Source: Geodermatophilus obscurus
GTDB taxonomy: Bacteria > Actinomycetota > Actinomycetes > Mycobacteriales > Geodermatophilaceae
Assembly: GCF_900115395.1 (NCBI RefSeq)
Contig: NZ_FOWE01000005.1
Location: 186,001 to 250,000 of the forward strand
Reading direction: 5' to 3'
Length of the DNA: 64,000 nucleotides
Below are positions 43,329 to 52,262 of this stretch, in pieces. Under the pieces are notes generated by a model. It was not told the DNA's origin. It made no database searches and worked only from the letters and a program-made list of their open reading frames with translations. The number at the start of each line of letters is the position of its first letter. Position 1 is the stretch's first letter. Position numbers and translations under genes: made by a program.

Positions 43329-44366
43329 GTGCTGCCACCCCGCCCCGTCCGCCGCGTCACCGGCCCGCTGCTGCTCGGCGCCCTCGTCCTCGGCGTCGTC
43401 CTGCTGCCCGCGCTCGCCGTCGTCTCCCTGGTCGTCTCGCTGTTCCTGCCCGGCCGGCTGCGCGCGCTGCGGCTGCTGGCCTTCGCGCTGGTCTACCTGG
43501 CGCTGGAGGTCGCCGGGCTGGCCGCCGCGGCGGTGCTGTGGGTGGCCGCGGGCTTCGGCCGCCGGCTGCACGCGCCGCGCATCCGGGCGGCGCACTACAC
43601 CGTGCTGCGCCTGGTGCTCGACACCCTCATGCGGGTGGCGCAGCGGCTGTTCGCGCTGCGGCTGGTCACCGACGGGGAGTCCTGGTCCCCGCTCGACGAC
43701 GGCGTCCCCGGCTCGACCAACGCGATGGTCGTGCTCTCCCGCCACGCCGGCCCGGGCGACTCGTTCCTGCTCGTGCAGACGCTGATGAACCGCGACCACC
43801 TGCGCCAGCCGCGCATCGTGCTCAAGGACCTGCTGCAGCTCGACCCGCTGATCGACGTCTACCTCAACCGGCTGCCCAACCACTTCGTCGCGTCGGCCCC
43901 CGGACTCGGGGACGTCACCACCGAGGCCATCGCCGACCTCGCCCGCGGCCTGGGGGAGGAGGACGCGCTGCTGGTCTTCCCGGAGGGCGCGAACTTCACC
44001 CCGCAGCGGCGGCTGCGGGCCATCCAGCGGCTGCGCGACCGCGGGCTGACCGCCGCGGTCCGCTCCGCCGAGGCGCTGCGGCACGTGCTGCCCCCGCGCC
44101 CGGCCGGGGTCACCGCGGCGCTGCGCGCGGCCCCGCACGCCGACGTCGTCTTCGTCGCCCACACCGGCCTCGACCACCTGAACACGGTCGGCGACCTGTG
44201 GCGGAGCCTGCCGATGGACAAGACGCTGCACCTGCGCTGGTGGTTCGTCCCGGCGGAGGAGGTGCCGCGCGGCGAGGCCGAGCTGACCGACTGGCTCTAC
44301 CGCTGGTGGGCCACGATCGACGACTGGATCACCACCACCTCGGCCGCCGAGCGCCCCGCCGCGTAG
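43329..44366 (+). CDS. membrane lysophospholipid acyltransferase-like protein
   Basis: A 345-residue protein with two N-terminal membrane helices (residues about 11-60) followed by a PlsC-type acyltransferase domain. The catalytic H-x4-D is seen as RHAGPGDS, and the later motif is FPEGANFTP. The extended C-terminal region with RWWFVPAEEVP is longer than in PlsC itself, as in actinobacterial LPLAT relatives. GTG 43329 follows CGGAGG by 8 bases; a GTG at 43320 is a second choice. It is coupled to the patatin gene. The acceptor lipid is not known. Confidence 0.85.
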   Translation: MLPPRPVRRVTGPLLLGALVLGVVLLPALAVVSLVVSLFLPGRLRALRLLAFALVYLALEVAGLAAAAVLWVAAGFGRRLHAPRIRAAHYTVLRLVLDTLMRVAQRLFALRLVTDGESWSPLDDGVPGSTNAMVVLSRHAGPGDSFLLVQTLMNRDHLRQPRIVLKDLLQLDPLIDVYLNRLPNHFVASAPGLGDVTTEAIADLARGLGEEDALLVFPEGANFTPQRRLRAIQRLRDRGLTAAVRSAEALRHVLPPRPAGVTAALRAAPHADVVFVAHTGLDHLNTVGDLWRSLPMDKTLHLRWWFVPAEEVPRGEAELTDWLYRWWATIDDWITTTSAAERPAA

Positions 44367-44416
44367 CGCCGGTCACGATGCGGCTACCGGGACGCCCGGC
44401 CGGGTAGGCGGGCGCC

Positions 44417-45049
44417 ATGGACCTGCTCGCGATCCCCCGCACCGTCACCGCCTCCGCGCTCGCCCTGGGGACGGCGCTGCGCGGGGCGCGGGTCTTCCAC
44501 CCCCGCGGCGACGCGTACACCGGCACCGCCGAGACCGACGGCGGCGGGCGGTTCGGCGCCCGGGTGCTCGACGAGGCGGGCCGGCACGACGTCGTCGTCC
44601 GCCTCTCCCGCGGCGTGGGGCTGCCCGCGCCGCTGCCCGACATCGTCGGCCTCGCCGTCCGCTTCGAGGGCCGGGGCCGCGACGGAGGGCCGCTCGACGT
44701 GCTCGTCAACACCGCCGGCGGCCCGCCGGTGCTGCGCCACCTGTTCCTCCCCGAGCCGCTGGGCCGGACGTTCTCCTCCGTGCTGCCCTACCGCACCGGC
44801 AGCGGGCGGCTGCTCCTCCTGGGCGCCCGCGACGAGGGCACGGGCACCAGCTGGGAGCTGCTCGCCGCGTCGCTCACCGGCTCCTGGACGCGCTGGGGAC
44901 GGCTGACCCTGGGCCCGGTGCTGTCGGGCGCGGTGTCGGAGGAGCTCCGGTTCCGGCCGACCCTGGGCGCCGACGACCTGCAGCAGGTCGCGCTCTTCCG
45001 CGCCGTCCGCGACCAGTCCTACCGGGAGAGCCAGGCGCTGCGCCCCTGA
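44417..45049 (+). CDS. catalase-fold-like protein of unknown function
   Basis: A 210-residue soluble protein. The middle has DVVVRLSRGVGLPAPLPDI, then GLAVRFEG, then DVLVNTAGGPP, an order of strands that recalls the catalase core (VRFS, D-x-RGFA, DLV-N-T), but the heme ligand Tyr and the catalytic His are not visible. Similar actinobacterial proteins are usually annotated as hypothetical or as phosphodiesterase, without evidence. ATG 44417 begins the LLAIPRT segment. It is convergent with the permease gene, 5 bp away. Low confidence in the fold. Confidence 0.5.
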   Translation: MDLLAIPRTVTASALALGTALRGARVFHPRGDAYTGTAETDGGGRFGARVLDEAGRHDVVVRLSRGVGLPAPLPDIVGLAVRFEGRGRDGGPLDVLVNTAGGPPVLRHLFLPEPLGRTFSSVLPYRTGSGRLLLLGARDEGTGTSWELLAASLTGSWTRWGRLTLGPVLSGAVSEELRFRPTLGADDLQQVALFRAVRDQSYRESQALRP

Positions 45050-45054
45050 GCCGG

Positions 45055-46509
45055 TCAGCCGCGGGCGGTCGGCGCGCGGCGGTGGTGCGGGCTGTCCGGG
45101 TTGAGCAGCGAGTGCTTCCGGCCGTAGGCGAAGTAGAGGACGAGGCCGATCAGCAGCCAGACCCCGAAGCGCGCCCACGTCTCCCACGGCAGCTGCCAGA
45201 TGAGGAACAGCGACGCCAGCACCCCGAACGCCGGCACGAACGGCATGAGCGGCAGCCGGAAGGTGCGGGGCGCGTCGGGCCGGGTGTAGCGGAACAGGAT
45301 GACGGCGACGCAGACGACGACGAACGCCGACAGGATGCCGATGTTGGTCAGGTCGGCCACCGCCCTGATCGGGAAGACGCCGGCGAGCACGGCCGAGCCG
45401 ATGCCGGCGATCCAGGTGACCCGCTGCGGGGTGCCGTTGCGGTCGACCTTCGCGAACCACGGCGGCAGCAGCCCGTCGCGGCTCATCGAGAACCAGACGC
45501 GGGTGACGCCGAGCAGGAAGGTCAGCATGACCGTCAGGATCGACAGCACCGCGAAGACGGAGATGATGCTGGCGACCACCGACAGGCCCACGCCCTCGAA
45601 GGCGGACGCGAAGCCGGCGGTCGGGTCGATCTCCCGGTAGTCCTGCATCCCGGTGAGCACCAGGGTGGCGGCCACGTACAGCAGCATCGCGATGACCAGC
45701 GACAGGATGATCGCCTTGGGCATGTGCCGCTTGCCGTCCTCGGCCTCCTCGGCGGCGGTGCTCATCGCGTCGTAGCCGAAGACCGCGAAGAAGACGGTGG
45801 CCGCGCCGGTGAGCACCGGGCCGAAGCCCGAGGGCAGGAACGGGTCGTAGTTGCCGCTCTCGATGTAGAACACGCCGAGCCCGATGATGCCGAGGATCAG
45901 CAGGATCTTGACGCCGACGGCGATCAGCTCGAAGCGGCCGAAGGTCTTCGTGCCGCGGCTGAGGATGAAGGTGACCAGCAGGCAGATGAGGACGGCGGGC
46001 ACGTTGACGACGCCGCCCTCCTCGGCCGACGCGGTGAGCGACGTCGGCAGGGTGGCCCCGAGGTTGTCGAGCAGTTCCCCGAGGTAGCCGGAGATGCCGA
46101 TCGCCACCACCGCGACGATGGCGATGTACTCCAGCAGCAGGTCCCAGCCGATGAACCAGCCGATGACCTCGCCGAGGGCCACGTATCCGTAGGTGTAGGC
46201 CGACCCGGCGCGCGGGATCATGCCCGCGAACTCGGCGTAGGACAGCGCCGCGGCCGCCGAGGCCAGCCCCGCGATCAGGAAGGCGATGAGCACCGCGGGG
46301 CCGACGCCCTCGTTGTCCGCGTCGCCGGCGGCCACCAGCCCGGCGAGGGAGAAGATCCCGACGCCGATGATCCCGCCGACGCCGATGGCGGTGAGCTGCC
46401 AGAGCCCCAGGCTCTTGGCCAGCTTCCCGCCGGCGCTGGCCTCCTCGACGTCGTCCATCCGGTCGATCGGCATGCGCCGCCAGACCGACCGGCTCGTCGG
46501 AGTGCTCAT
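45055..46509 (-). CDS. APC superfamily amino acid permease
   Basis: A 484-residue transporter with about 12 membrane helices. The first helix contains the APC substrate-cation loop GVGGIIGVGIFSL, the second LSYAEFAGMIPRAGSAYTYGY is typical of the cationic amino acid transporter (CAT) branch, and the middle has VFFAVFGYDAMSTAAEE. Import of cationic or neutral amino acids is expected. ATG 46509 follows GGGAGGGGACCC. No other transport gene is adjacent. Confidence 0.93.
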   Translation of the reverse strand: MSTPTSRSVWRRMPIDRMDDVEEASAGGKLAKSLGLWQLTAIGVGGIIGVGIFSLAGLVAAGDADNEGVGPAVLIAFLIAGLASAAAALSYAEFAGMIPRAGSAYTYGYVALGEVIGWFIGWDLLLEYIAIVAVVAIGISGYLGELLDNLGATLPTSLTASAEEGGVVNVPAVLICLLVTFILSRGTKTFGRFELIAVGVKILLILGIIGLGVFYIESGNYDPFLPSGFGPVLTGAATVFFAVFGYDAMSTAAEEAEDGKRHMPKAIILSLVIAMLLYVAATLVLTGMQDYREIDPTAGFASAFEGVGLSVVASIISVFAVLSILTVMLTFLLGVTRVWFSMSRDGLLPPWFAKVDRNGTPQRVTWIAGIGSAVLAGVFPIRAVADLTNIGILSAFVVVCVAVILFRYTRPDAPRTFRLPLMPFVPAFGVLASLFLIWQLPWETWARFGVWLLIGLVLYFAYGRKHSLLNPDSPHHRRAPTARG

Positions 46510-46655
46510 GGGTCCCCTCCCGCCACCGGCCCCGCGTGGTGCCCGAGACTCCTCGCCCCGGACCGATCCCGCAGGGTCAGCCGGGTGTGACCGGCGTGGG
46601 TGACGGCGCGCCGCGCCTGCTGGCCGTCCGCGCCCGGGGAGCCGATCATGGGGCG

Positions 46656-47033
46656 ATGACGGTGATCGCACTGCCGAAGCCGGGCCGGTGGGTGTGGGAC
46701 GCGCGCGACCACACGCGCGCCGTCCGCGTCTCCACCCACCCCGAGCACGGCCTGCTCAACCTGAGCGTCTGGCGTGACGACGTCTGCGTCGGCACCGTCA
46801 AGCTGCGTCCCGACGAGGTATCGGGCCTGGTGGCCGCGCTGTCGGAGGGCCTCGCCCGCCTCGTCCCGCCGCCCCCGCCGGTGCCTCTCCGCGACGCCGA
46901 CGTCGTCGCCCTGGAGACCCGGCTGGCCGCCGTCGAGTCACGGCTGGCCGCGCCGCGCCCGCCGGTGCGCGTGGTGGCCCGCTCCCTGGCCGCGCAGGTC
47001 CGCGGCCGCCTCGCCGACCTGATCCGCGGCTGA
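46656..47033 (+). CDS. hypothetical protein
   Basis: A 125-residue soluble protein of no recognised family. The N-terminal half has strands [18 protein letters not shown] and [15 protein letters not shown], and a proline-rich linker (VPPPPPVP) leads to a helix rich in Leu, Ala and Arg ([13 protein letters not shown], a heptad-like stretch). A GATCAT hexamer 6 bases before the ATG hints at a leaderless mRNA. It ends 26 bp before the SelO gene. Confidence 0.65.
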   Translation: MTVIALPKPGRWVWDARDHTRAVRVSTHPEHGLLNLSVWRDDVCVGTVKLRPDEVSGLVAALSEGLARLVPPPPPVPLRDADVVALETRLAAVESRLAAPRPPVRVVARSLAAQVRGRLADLIRG

Positions 47034-47059
47034 GCCGTTCCGCTCGTACATTGGTGGAG

Positions 47060-48532
47060 GTGACCGCCGCACCGCCGCTGACCGTCGCCCTGGGCGACCG
47101 CTTCGCCCGCGCGCTGCCGGAGATGGCCGTCGCGTGGCAGGCCGCGGAGGTGCCGCGTCCGCAGCTACTGGTGCTCGACGAGGAGCTCGCCGCCGACCTC
47201 GGCCTCGACCCCGACGCGCTGCGCAGCCCCGCGGGCGTCGGCCTGCTCACCGGCACCGCCGTCCCCGACGGCGCCCGCCCCGTGGCGCAGGCCTACGCCG
47301 GCCACCAGTTCGGCTACTACAACCCCCGCCTCGGCGACGGGCGGGCGCTGCTGCTCGGGGAGCTCGTCGACCGCGAGGGCCGGCTGCGCGACCTGCACCT
47401 CAAGGGCTCCGGCCGCACGCCCTTCTCCCGCGGCGGTGACGGGCTGGCCGCCGTCGGCCCGATGCTGCGCGAGTACGTCGTCGGCCGGGCGATGCACGCC
47501 CTCGGCATCCCGACCACCCGCGCGCTCGCCGTCGTCGCCACCGGCCGCCCGGTCCGGCGCGAGACCCTGCTGCCCGGCGCCGTGCTCGCCCGGGTGGCGA
47601 GCAGCCACCTGCGGGTGGGCAGCTTCCAGTACGCGCGGGCCACCGGCGACGACGACCTGCTCCGCCGCCTGGCCGACGAGGCGATCGCCCGGCACTGGGC
47701 CGGGGCGGGTGACGGTGGAGCGGCGGACGCGGAGAACCGGTACCTCTCGCTGTTCTCGGCCGTCGTCGCGGCGCAGGCGTCGCTGGTGGCGCGGTGGATG
47801 CTCGTCGGCTTCGTGCACGGCGTCATGAACACCGACAACGTGACCATCTCCGGCGAGACCATCGACTACGGGCCGTGCGCGTTCATGGAGGGCTACGACG
47901 CGAACGCCTGGTACAGCTCCGTCGACGAGGGCGGGCGCTACCGGTACGGCAACCAGCCGCTGGTGGCCGAGTGGGACCTCGCCCGGCTGGCCGAGGCGAT
48001 GCTGCCGCTGCTCGCCGACGACCAGGAGCAGGCGATCGCGCTCGCCGTCGAGGCGCTGCACGGCTTCCGGCCGGCCTACGACGCCGCGTGGTCGGCCGGC
48101 TGGCGGGCCAAGCTCGGCCTGCCCGCGGACGTGGACGACGCCGTCGCCACCCCGCTCGTCGACGACCTGCTCGACCTGCTGCAGGCCCACCGGGTCGACC
48201 TGACCGGCTTCGCGCGCCGGCTGTCCGCGGCCGCCCGCGGCGACGCCGAGCCCGCCCGCGGCCTGGTGCTCGACCTCGCCGGGATCGACGCGTGGCTCGC
48301 ACGGTGGCGGGCGCTCGGTCCCGACGCCGACGCGATGGACCGCGTCAACCCGGTGTACGTCCCGCGCAACCACCTCGTCGAGGAGGCGCTGGCCGCCGCG
48401 ACCGCCGGTGACACCGGCCCCGTCGAGCGGCTGGTCGAGGTGGTGAGCCGCCCGTTCGAGGAGCGGCCCGGCCTGGAGCGCTACGCCGAGCCGGGACCGG
48501 AGGGCCCCTACGTCACCTTCTGCGGCACCTGA
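47060..48532 (+). CDS. selO: protein adenylyltransferase SelO (YdiU family)
   Basis: A 490-residue SelO pseudokinase, which transfers AMP from ATP to Ser/Thr/Tyr of target proteins in oxidative stress. Family marks are [22 protein letters not shown] with the phosphate-binding Lys, HGVMNTDN and the metal motif DYGPCAF. The C-terminus is YVTFCGT, with Cys in the antepenultimate place, the position of selenocysteine in animal SelO and of redox Cys in bacteria. GTG 47060 was preferred because TACATT ends 7 bases before it; TTG 47051 would be out of the TSS region. Neighbours give no clue. Confidence 0.95.
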   Translation: MTAAPPLTVALGDRFARALPEMAVAWQAAEVPRPQLLVLDEELAADLGLDPDALRSPAGVGLLTGTAVPDGARPVAQAYAGHQFGYYNPRLGDGRALLLGELVDREGRLRDLHLKGSGRTPFSRGGDGLAAVGPMLREYVVGRAMHALGIPTTRALAVVATGRPVRRETLLPGAVLARVASSHLRVGSFQYARATGDDDLLRRLADEAIARHWAGAGDGGAADAENRYLSLFSAVVAAQASLVARWMLVGFVHGVMNTDNVTISGETIDYGPCAFMEGYDANAWYSSVDEGGRYRYGNQPLVAEWDLARLAEAMLPLLADDQEQAIALAVEALHGFRPAYDAAWSAGWRAKLGLPADVDDAVATPLVDDLLDLLQAHRVDLTGFARRLSAAARGDAEPARGLVLDLAGIDAWLARWRALGPDADAMDRVNPVYVPRNHLVEEALAAATAGDTGPVERLVEVVSRPFEERPGLERYAEPGPEGPYVTFCGT

Positions 48533-48538
48533 CCACCC

Positions 48539-49456
48539 TCACCCGGCTGGGGCGTCCGCCTCGTCGGTGCGCGTGGACCCTTCCCGGTGCAGCGCGACCC
48601 CGACGACGACGAGGAGGACGCCGGCCACCTCCGGGGCGCTCGGGACCTGGGTGAGCACGACGACGCCGATGACGGTCGCGGTGGCCGGGAGCAGGGACAC
48701 CATCACCGCGTAGGTGGCGCGCGGCAGGCGGGCCATGGCGAGCTGGTCGCTGACGTAGGGGATGACCGAGGAGCAGATCCCCACGCCGACGGCGGCGGCC
48801 AGGGCGACCGGGTCGGTGAACGCGGGTGCCGCCTGCCCGATGCCGAGGGGCAGGGCGATGACGGCGGCGATGACCATCGAGAGCGCCAGGCCGTCGATCC
48901 CGGCGACCTGGTCACTGCGGGCGACGCGGTGCCCCAGCACGACGTAGAGGGCGAAGAGCACGGCGTTCGCGACCGCGAAGGCGAAGCCGAGCGGCTCGGC
49001 GACCAGCCGCACGTCGGTGAGCAGGTAGACCCCGGCCACGGCGGCGACGAGGGCCGTGGCGTTGCGCCGGGTCCGGGCGGCGAGAGCGGCCAGCAGGACG
49101 ACGGGCAGGAACTCGATCGCGGCGACGGTGCCGAGCGGGAGCCGGTCGATGGCCAGGTAGAAGGCGCTGTTCATCACCGCGAGCACGCCCGCCCAGGCCG
49201 TCAGCAGCCATCGCGTGGAGCGGTCGAGGCGCTGCCAGAGGCGCCACGGCCGGCGCCAGAGCGCGAACACGAGCGCCGCGGAGGCGATGCGCAGCCACGC
49301 CACACCGAGGACGTCGATGCGGACGAACAGCAGCACCGCCAGCGCCGGGCCGAGGTAGTGGAAGACGGCGCTGACGACGAAGTAGGCGTGCGGCGGCACC
49401 CGGCGGACCGCGCCCACCGGAGCGGGGCCGCCGTGGCTGCGAGCTGCGGTGGGCAT
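48539..49456 (-). CDS. EamA/DMT family transporter
   Basis: A 305-residue permease of the drug/metabolite transporter superfamily with about ten membrane helices in two EamA repeats. The first repeat carries ASAALVFALWRRPWR and LLTAWAGVLAVMNSAFYLAI, and the second has LGIGQAAPAFTDPVAL and VSLLPATATVIGVVVL. These resemble RhtA-type threonine/homoserine exporters. ATG 49456 follows GAGGATGAGG. It is divergent (71-bp gap) from a Lrp-type regulator, a common pairing for amino-acid exporters. Confidence 0.88.
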   Translation of the reverse strand: MPTAARSHGGPAPVGAVRRVPPHAYFVVSAVFHYLGPALAVLLFVRIDVLGVAWLRIASAALVFALWRRPWRLWQRLDRSTRWLLTAWAGVLAVMNSAFYLAIDRLPLGTVAAIEFLPVVLLAALAARTRRNATALVAAVAGVYLLTDVRLVAEPLGFAFAVANAVLFALYVVLGHRVARSDQVAGIDGLALSMVIAAVIALPLGIGQAAPAFTDPVALAAAVGVGICSSVIPYVSDQLAMARLPRATYAVMVSLLPATATVIGVVVLTQVPSAPEVAGVLLVVVGVALHREGSTRTDEADAPAG

Positions 49457-49527
49457 GTCCTCATCCTCGGAGGAGGATCACCGGGACACCATGCACGATC
49501 GAAGGTGCAGAGGGGAGAAGAGCGACG

Positions 49528-50010
49528 ATGTCGCAACCCGGACCGCGCAACGGCTTTCCCGAGAGGAGATCGCTGCTCGACGAGGTCAACGTGCGCCTGC
49601 TGGCCGCGCTGGACGCCGATCCGCGAGCCGGTGCCGCCGAGCTCGGCCGGCGGGTCGGGATGTCCGCGCCGGCGGTGCGCGAACGGCTCGCCCGGATGGA
49701 GGAGGCCGGCGTCATCCGCGGCTACCGCCTCGACGTCGACCCGGCCGCCCTCGGCCTGCCCGTCACCGCCTGGGTGCGGATCCGGCCGGGACCGGGTCAG
49801 CTGCCCAGGATCGCCGAGCTGGCCGCCCGCACCCCGCAGGTCAGCGAGTGCCACCGCATCTCCGGTGAGGACTGCTTCCTGCTGAAGGTCCACGTCCCCG
49901 GCATCGAGGCCCTGGAGGCGGTCCTCGACCAGTTCCTGGTCCACGGCCAGACGCACAGCTCGTTCGTGGTGTCCACCCCGGTGCCGCCCCGGAACCCCTC
50001 GCCCGGCTGA
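49528..50010 (+). CDS. Lrp/AsnC family transcriptional regulator
   Basis: A 160-residue Lrp/AsnC protein with the N-terminal winged helix LDEVNVRLLAALDADPRAGA and ELGRRVGMSAPAVRERLARM followed by GVIRGYRLDVDP, and a C-terminal effector domain with the RAM fold ending FVVSTPVPPR. It probably senses an amino acid and controls the divergent EamA exporter. ATG 49528 follows GGGGAGAAGAGCG. Ends before a 216-bp gap (50011-50226) that contains TACGCT (50184-50189), a plausible -10 for the next gene. Confidence 0.93.
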   Translation: MSQPGPRNGFPERRSLLDEVNVRLLAALDADPRAGAAELGRRVGMSAPAVRERLARMEEAGVIRGYRLDVDPAALGLPVTAWVRIRPGPGQLPRIAELAARTPQVSECHRISGEDCFLLKVHVPGIEALEAVLDQFLVHGQTHSSFVVSTPVPPRNPSPG

Positions 50011-50226
50011 GGTCCTCGGGGCGTCCGTCAGGCCGACGCCGACAGCCACACCTCGCCGCTGACCTCGTGCCGCGCCTGCCTGCACCGCGCCCAGGCCCGC
50101 GACGACCGGATGGTGCCGGACGTTCCTCATCCGTTCGGTCCCGGACGGGGGTCGCAGGGGCTGCCCGTGGCGGCATCCGGACCTACGCTCGGACGGTCGC
50201 GGTACCGGCGGAGGGGGACGCACACC

Positions 50227-50724
50227 ATGGACCGGATCCCGGACTCGTTGCCGGTGCTGAGCCGGGGACGGCACCGCAGCCCCGTGCGCGGGGCGTGCTT
50301 CCTGGAGTACACGTCGCTGCTGGCCGGCGAGCCGTTCAGCGACGCCCCAGGCTGCGTCGACGCCGAGCTCGCGGCGGTGCTGCGGCACGCCAACGACGTC
50401 CTCTCCACCGCCGACCGGCCTCGCCTGCTGCCGCTGCTCGGGCGGGCGATCGGCCTGGTCGCCGCCGGCCCCGGGGCGGCCCGAGTCCGGCTGGAGGTCG
50501 CCCGGCGGTTCGCGGCCGAGGTCGGCAGCGCGCTGTCACCGGAGGAACGGCGGTGGGCCGGGACCGGCGCGGTGGACCGGCTGTTCTGGTCGCTGATGCT
50601 GGAGCCGGCGCCGGTGAGCACGTCGGCGGCCTGGGTCGACCGGCTGGTCGAGCGGCTCGACCTGCTGCACGGCTGCTACCAGGCGGCGCTGGCGGTACGG
50701 GTCGGGGCCGGCCCCCGCGGGTGA
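50227..50724 (+). CDS. conserved hypothetical protein
   Basis: A 165-residue soluble helical protein. Its strongest features are RGACFLEYTSLLAGEPFSDA followed by PGCVDAELAAVL, a block I recall as common in actinobacterial hypothetical proteins. The Glu-Tyr-Thr-Ser and Cys residues may be functional, but no family with a known function is recognised. ATG 50227 follows GGAGGGGG. Its last codon overlaps the next start (GTGA), so it is coupled with the SIMPL gene. Confidence 0.7.
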   Translation: MDRIPDSLPVLSRGRHRSPVRGACFLEYTSLLAGEPFSDAPGCVDAELAAVLRHANDVLSTADRPRLLPLLGRAIGLVAAGPGAARVRLEVARRFAAEVGSALSPEERRWAGTGAVDRLFWSLMLEPAPVSTSAAWVDRLVERLDLLHGCYQAALAVRVGAGPRG

Positions 50725-51365
50725 GCGCCCCCCGCGCCGTCGTCCGGGTCCGCGGCGAGGCCACCGCCGACTCCCCGCCCGACGTCGCGGTCCTGTCGGT
50801 GTCGGCGGCCGAGGTGTCGACCGTCAGCCGCGCCGACGCCCTCAAGCGGGCCGCCGCCGTGGTGGCCGCGCTCCGGTCGGCGCTCGACGGCGCGGCCGGG
50901 GTGCGCCGCGTCGCGCTGTCGCGGGTGTCGGTGCACGAGCGCTCCGAGTGGGACGAGCTCGCCGGGCGGTCGAGGCGTGCCGGGTGGGAGGCGACCGTGG
51001 GCGGCTGGGTGCGGGCCGACGCCGGGGCGGCCGAGGCGCTGGCCGGGGTCGTGGCCGCCGCCGGGGCGGGGATCGCCGGCGTCGGGTGGGAGCTCGAGGA
51101 CCCCGCCGTCGCACGCCGGGCGGTGCGCCGCGCCGCCGTCGATGCCGCGCGGGAGGCCGCCGCCGACCTCGCCGACGCCGCCGGCCGGTCGCTCGGGCCG
51201 CTGCTCGAGCTGGCCGACGCCGGCCTGTCCTCGGGTGTCGCCGCCCCGGAGTCGACGGTGCTCATGGCCCGCGGCGCGGCGGACGGCGGTCCCGAGCTGC
51301 ACCTGGACCCGCGGGACGTGACCGTGTCCGCCGTCGTGGAGGCCACCTACGTCCTGGAGAACTGA
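50721..51365 (+). CDS. SIMPL-domain (DUF541) protein
   Basis: A 214-residue protein of the SIMPL (signalling molecule that associates with mouse pelle-like kinase) family. Its pattern VVRVRGEATADSPPDVAVLS, then a central helical part, then YVLEN at the end, fits the domain. There is no signal peptide, unlike many SIMPL proteins that are periplasmic. The start overlaps the upstream stop (GTGA). Role unknown. After it lies a 154-bp gap (51366-51519) with G/C-rich repeats and no recognised feature. Confidence 0.8.
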   Translation: MSAPRAVVRVRGEATADSPPDVAVLSVSAAEVSTVSRADALKRAAAVVAALRSALDGAAGVRRVALSRVSVHERSEWDELAGRSRRAGWEATVGGWVRADAGAAEALAGVVAAAGAGIAGVGWELEDPAVARRAVRRAAVDAAREAAADLADAAGRSLGPLLELADAGLSSGVAAPESTVLMARGAADGGPELHLDPRDVTVSAVVEATYVLEN

Positions 51366-51519
51366 CCGTCCCGTGCCATGATCGGACGGGTCGGCGCCGG
51401 CCCCCGCCCGGGGACACCCGCCGGCCCCGACCCGCGAGGCGCTCCGCGGGACCTGCGCCGGCCCGGCAGCCCGCTGCCGGCACCCCGCGGGGACCGCGCG
51501 GCGCCCGCGCGAGGACGCC

Positions 51520-52257
51520 ATGACCGCACCCGCTCCACGCCCGCCGTCGCCCTGGCCGGGCTCCCGCCACGAGACCGTGCACCGCTGGCAGCTCGACGAC
51601 GTCGGCTCGCTGGCCGAGGCCGTCGAGCGGCTGACCGCACTGGCCGCCGAGCTGCGGGCCGCGCACGCCGCCGGCTGGGCGCCGGCCCGACCCATGCGCG
51701 ACGGCCACCTGCTCGCCACCCGCCCCTCGCGCCGCGAACGGGCCCGCGGCGACGTCGTCGTCCCGCTCGGGGCGGGAGAGGCCCCGCCGCTGCCGCGGTG
51801 GCGGGTCCGCGTGGTCGACGAGCCGCTGACGCCGGGTGACGAGGTGCTCGACCTCGCCGCGGTCCCGTCCACGGTGGTGGTGGCCTGGGCGGACGGGGCG
51901 CCGCGGCAGGTGGCCGGGCCCGCCGCCGACCTGTCCCTGCTCGGCGAGCTGGGGCGCCAGGTCGCTGCGGCCGAGGCGGCCGGCCGGCGGTGGGCGGTCG
52001 TGCCCGCCCGCGTCGGCCCCGTCCACGACCTGGTGGCCGAGGGCAGCGCGCTGCGGGTGCACGGGATGGTAGGCGGAGCGCTGGTCCGCACGGTCGAGGC
52101 GCTGACCTTCCGGCACGCCGCCGACCGCGCCGCCACGCTGGCCGACGCCGCGGCCGCCTACGAGCGGCTCGCCGGGGCCGCCGCCACGATGGCCGCGGCC
52201 GGTGGGCGACTGACCGACTCCGACGACGGCCTGCTGCACGTCCGGTACGGCCGCTGA
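51520..52257 (+). CDS. hypothetical protein
   Basis: A 245-residue soluble protein without recognised family. It opens with RHETVHRWQLDDVGSLAEAV and a long Ala-Leu-Glu helix, has a middle with strands, and ends LTDSDDGLLHVRYGR. Parts of the middle (VVVAWADGAPRQVAGPAADL) resemble a beta-rich regulatory domain, but I can name none. ATG 51520 follows a GAGGACGCC ribosome site. The next gene begins 5 bp after the stop, so the two are probably an operon. Confidence 0.65.
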   Translation: MTAPAPRPPSPWPGSRHETVHRWQLDDVGSLAEAVERLTALAAELRAAHAAGWAPARPMRDGHLLATRPSRRERARGDVVVPLGAGEAPPLPRWRVRVVDEPLTPGDEVLDLAAVPSTVVVAWADGAPRQVAGPAADLSLLGELGRQVAAAEAAGRRWAVVPARVGPVHDLVAEGSALRVHGMVGGALVRTVEALTFRHAADRAATLADAAAAYERLAGAAATMAAAGGRLTDSDDGLLHVRYGR

Positions 52258-52262
52258 TGTAG

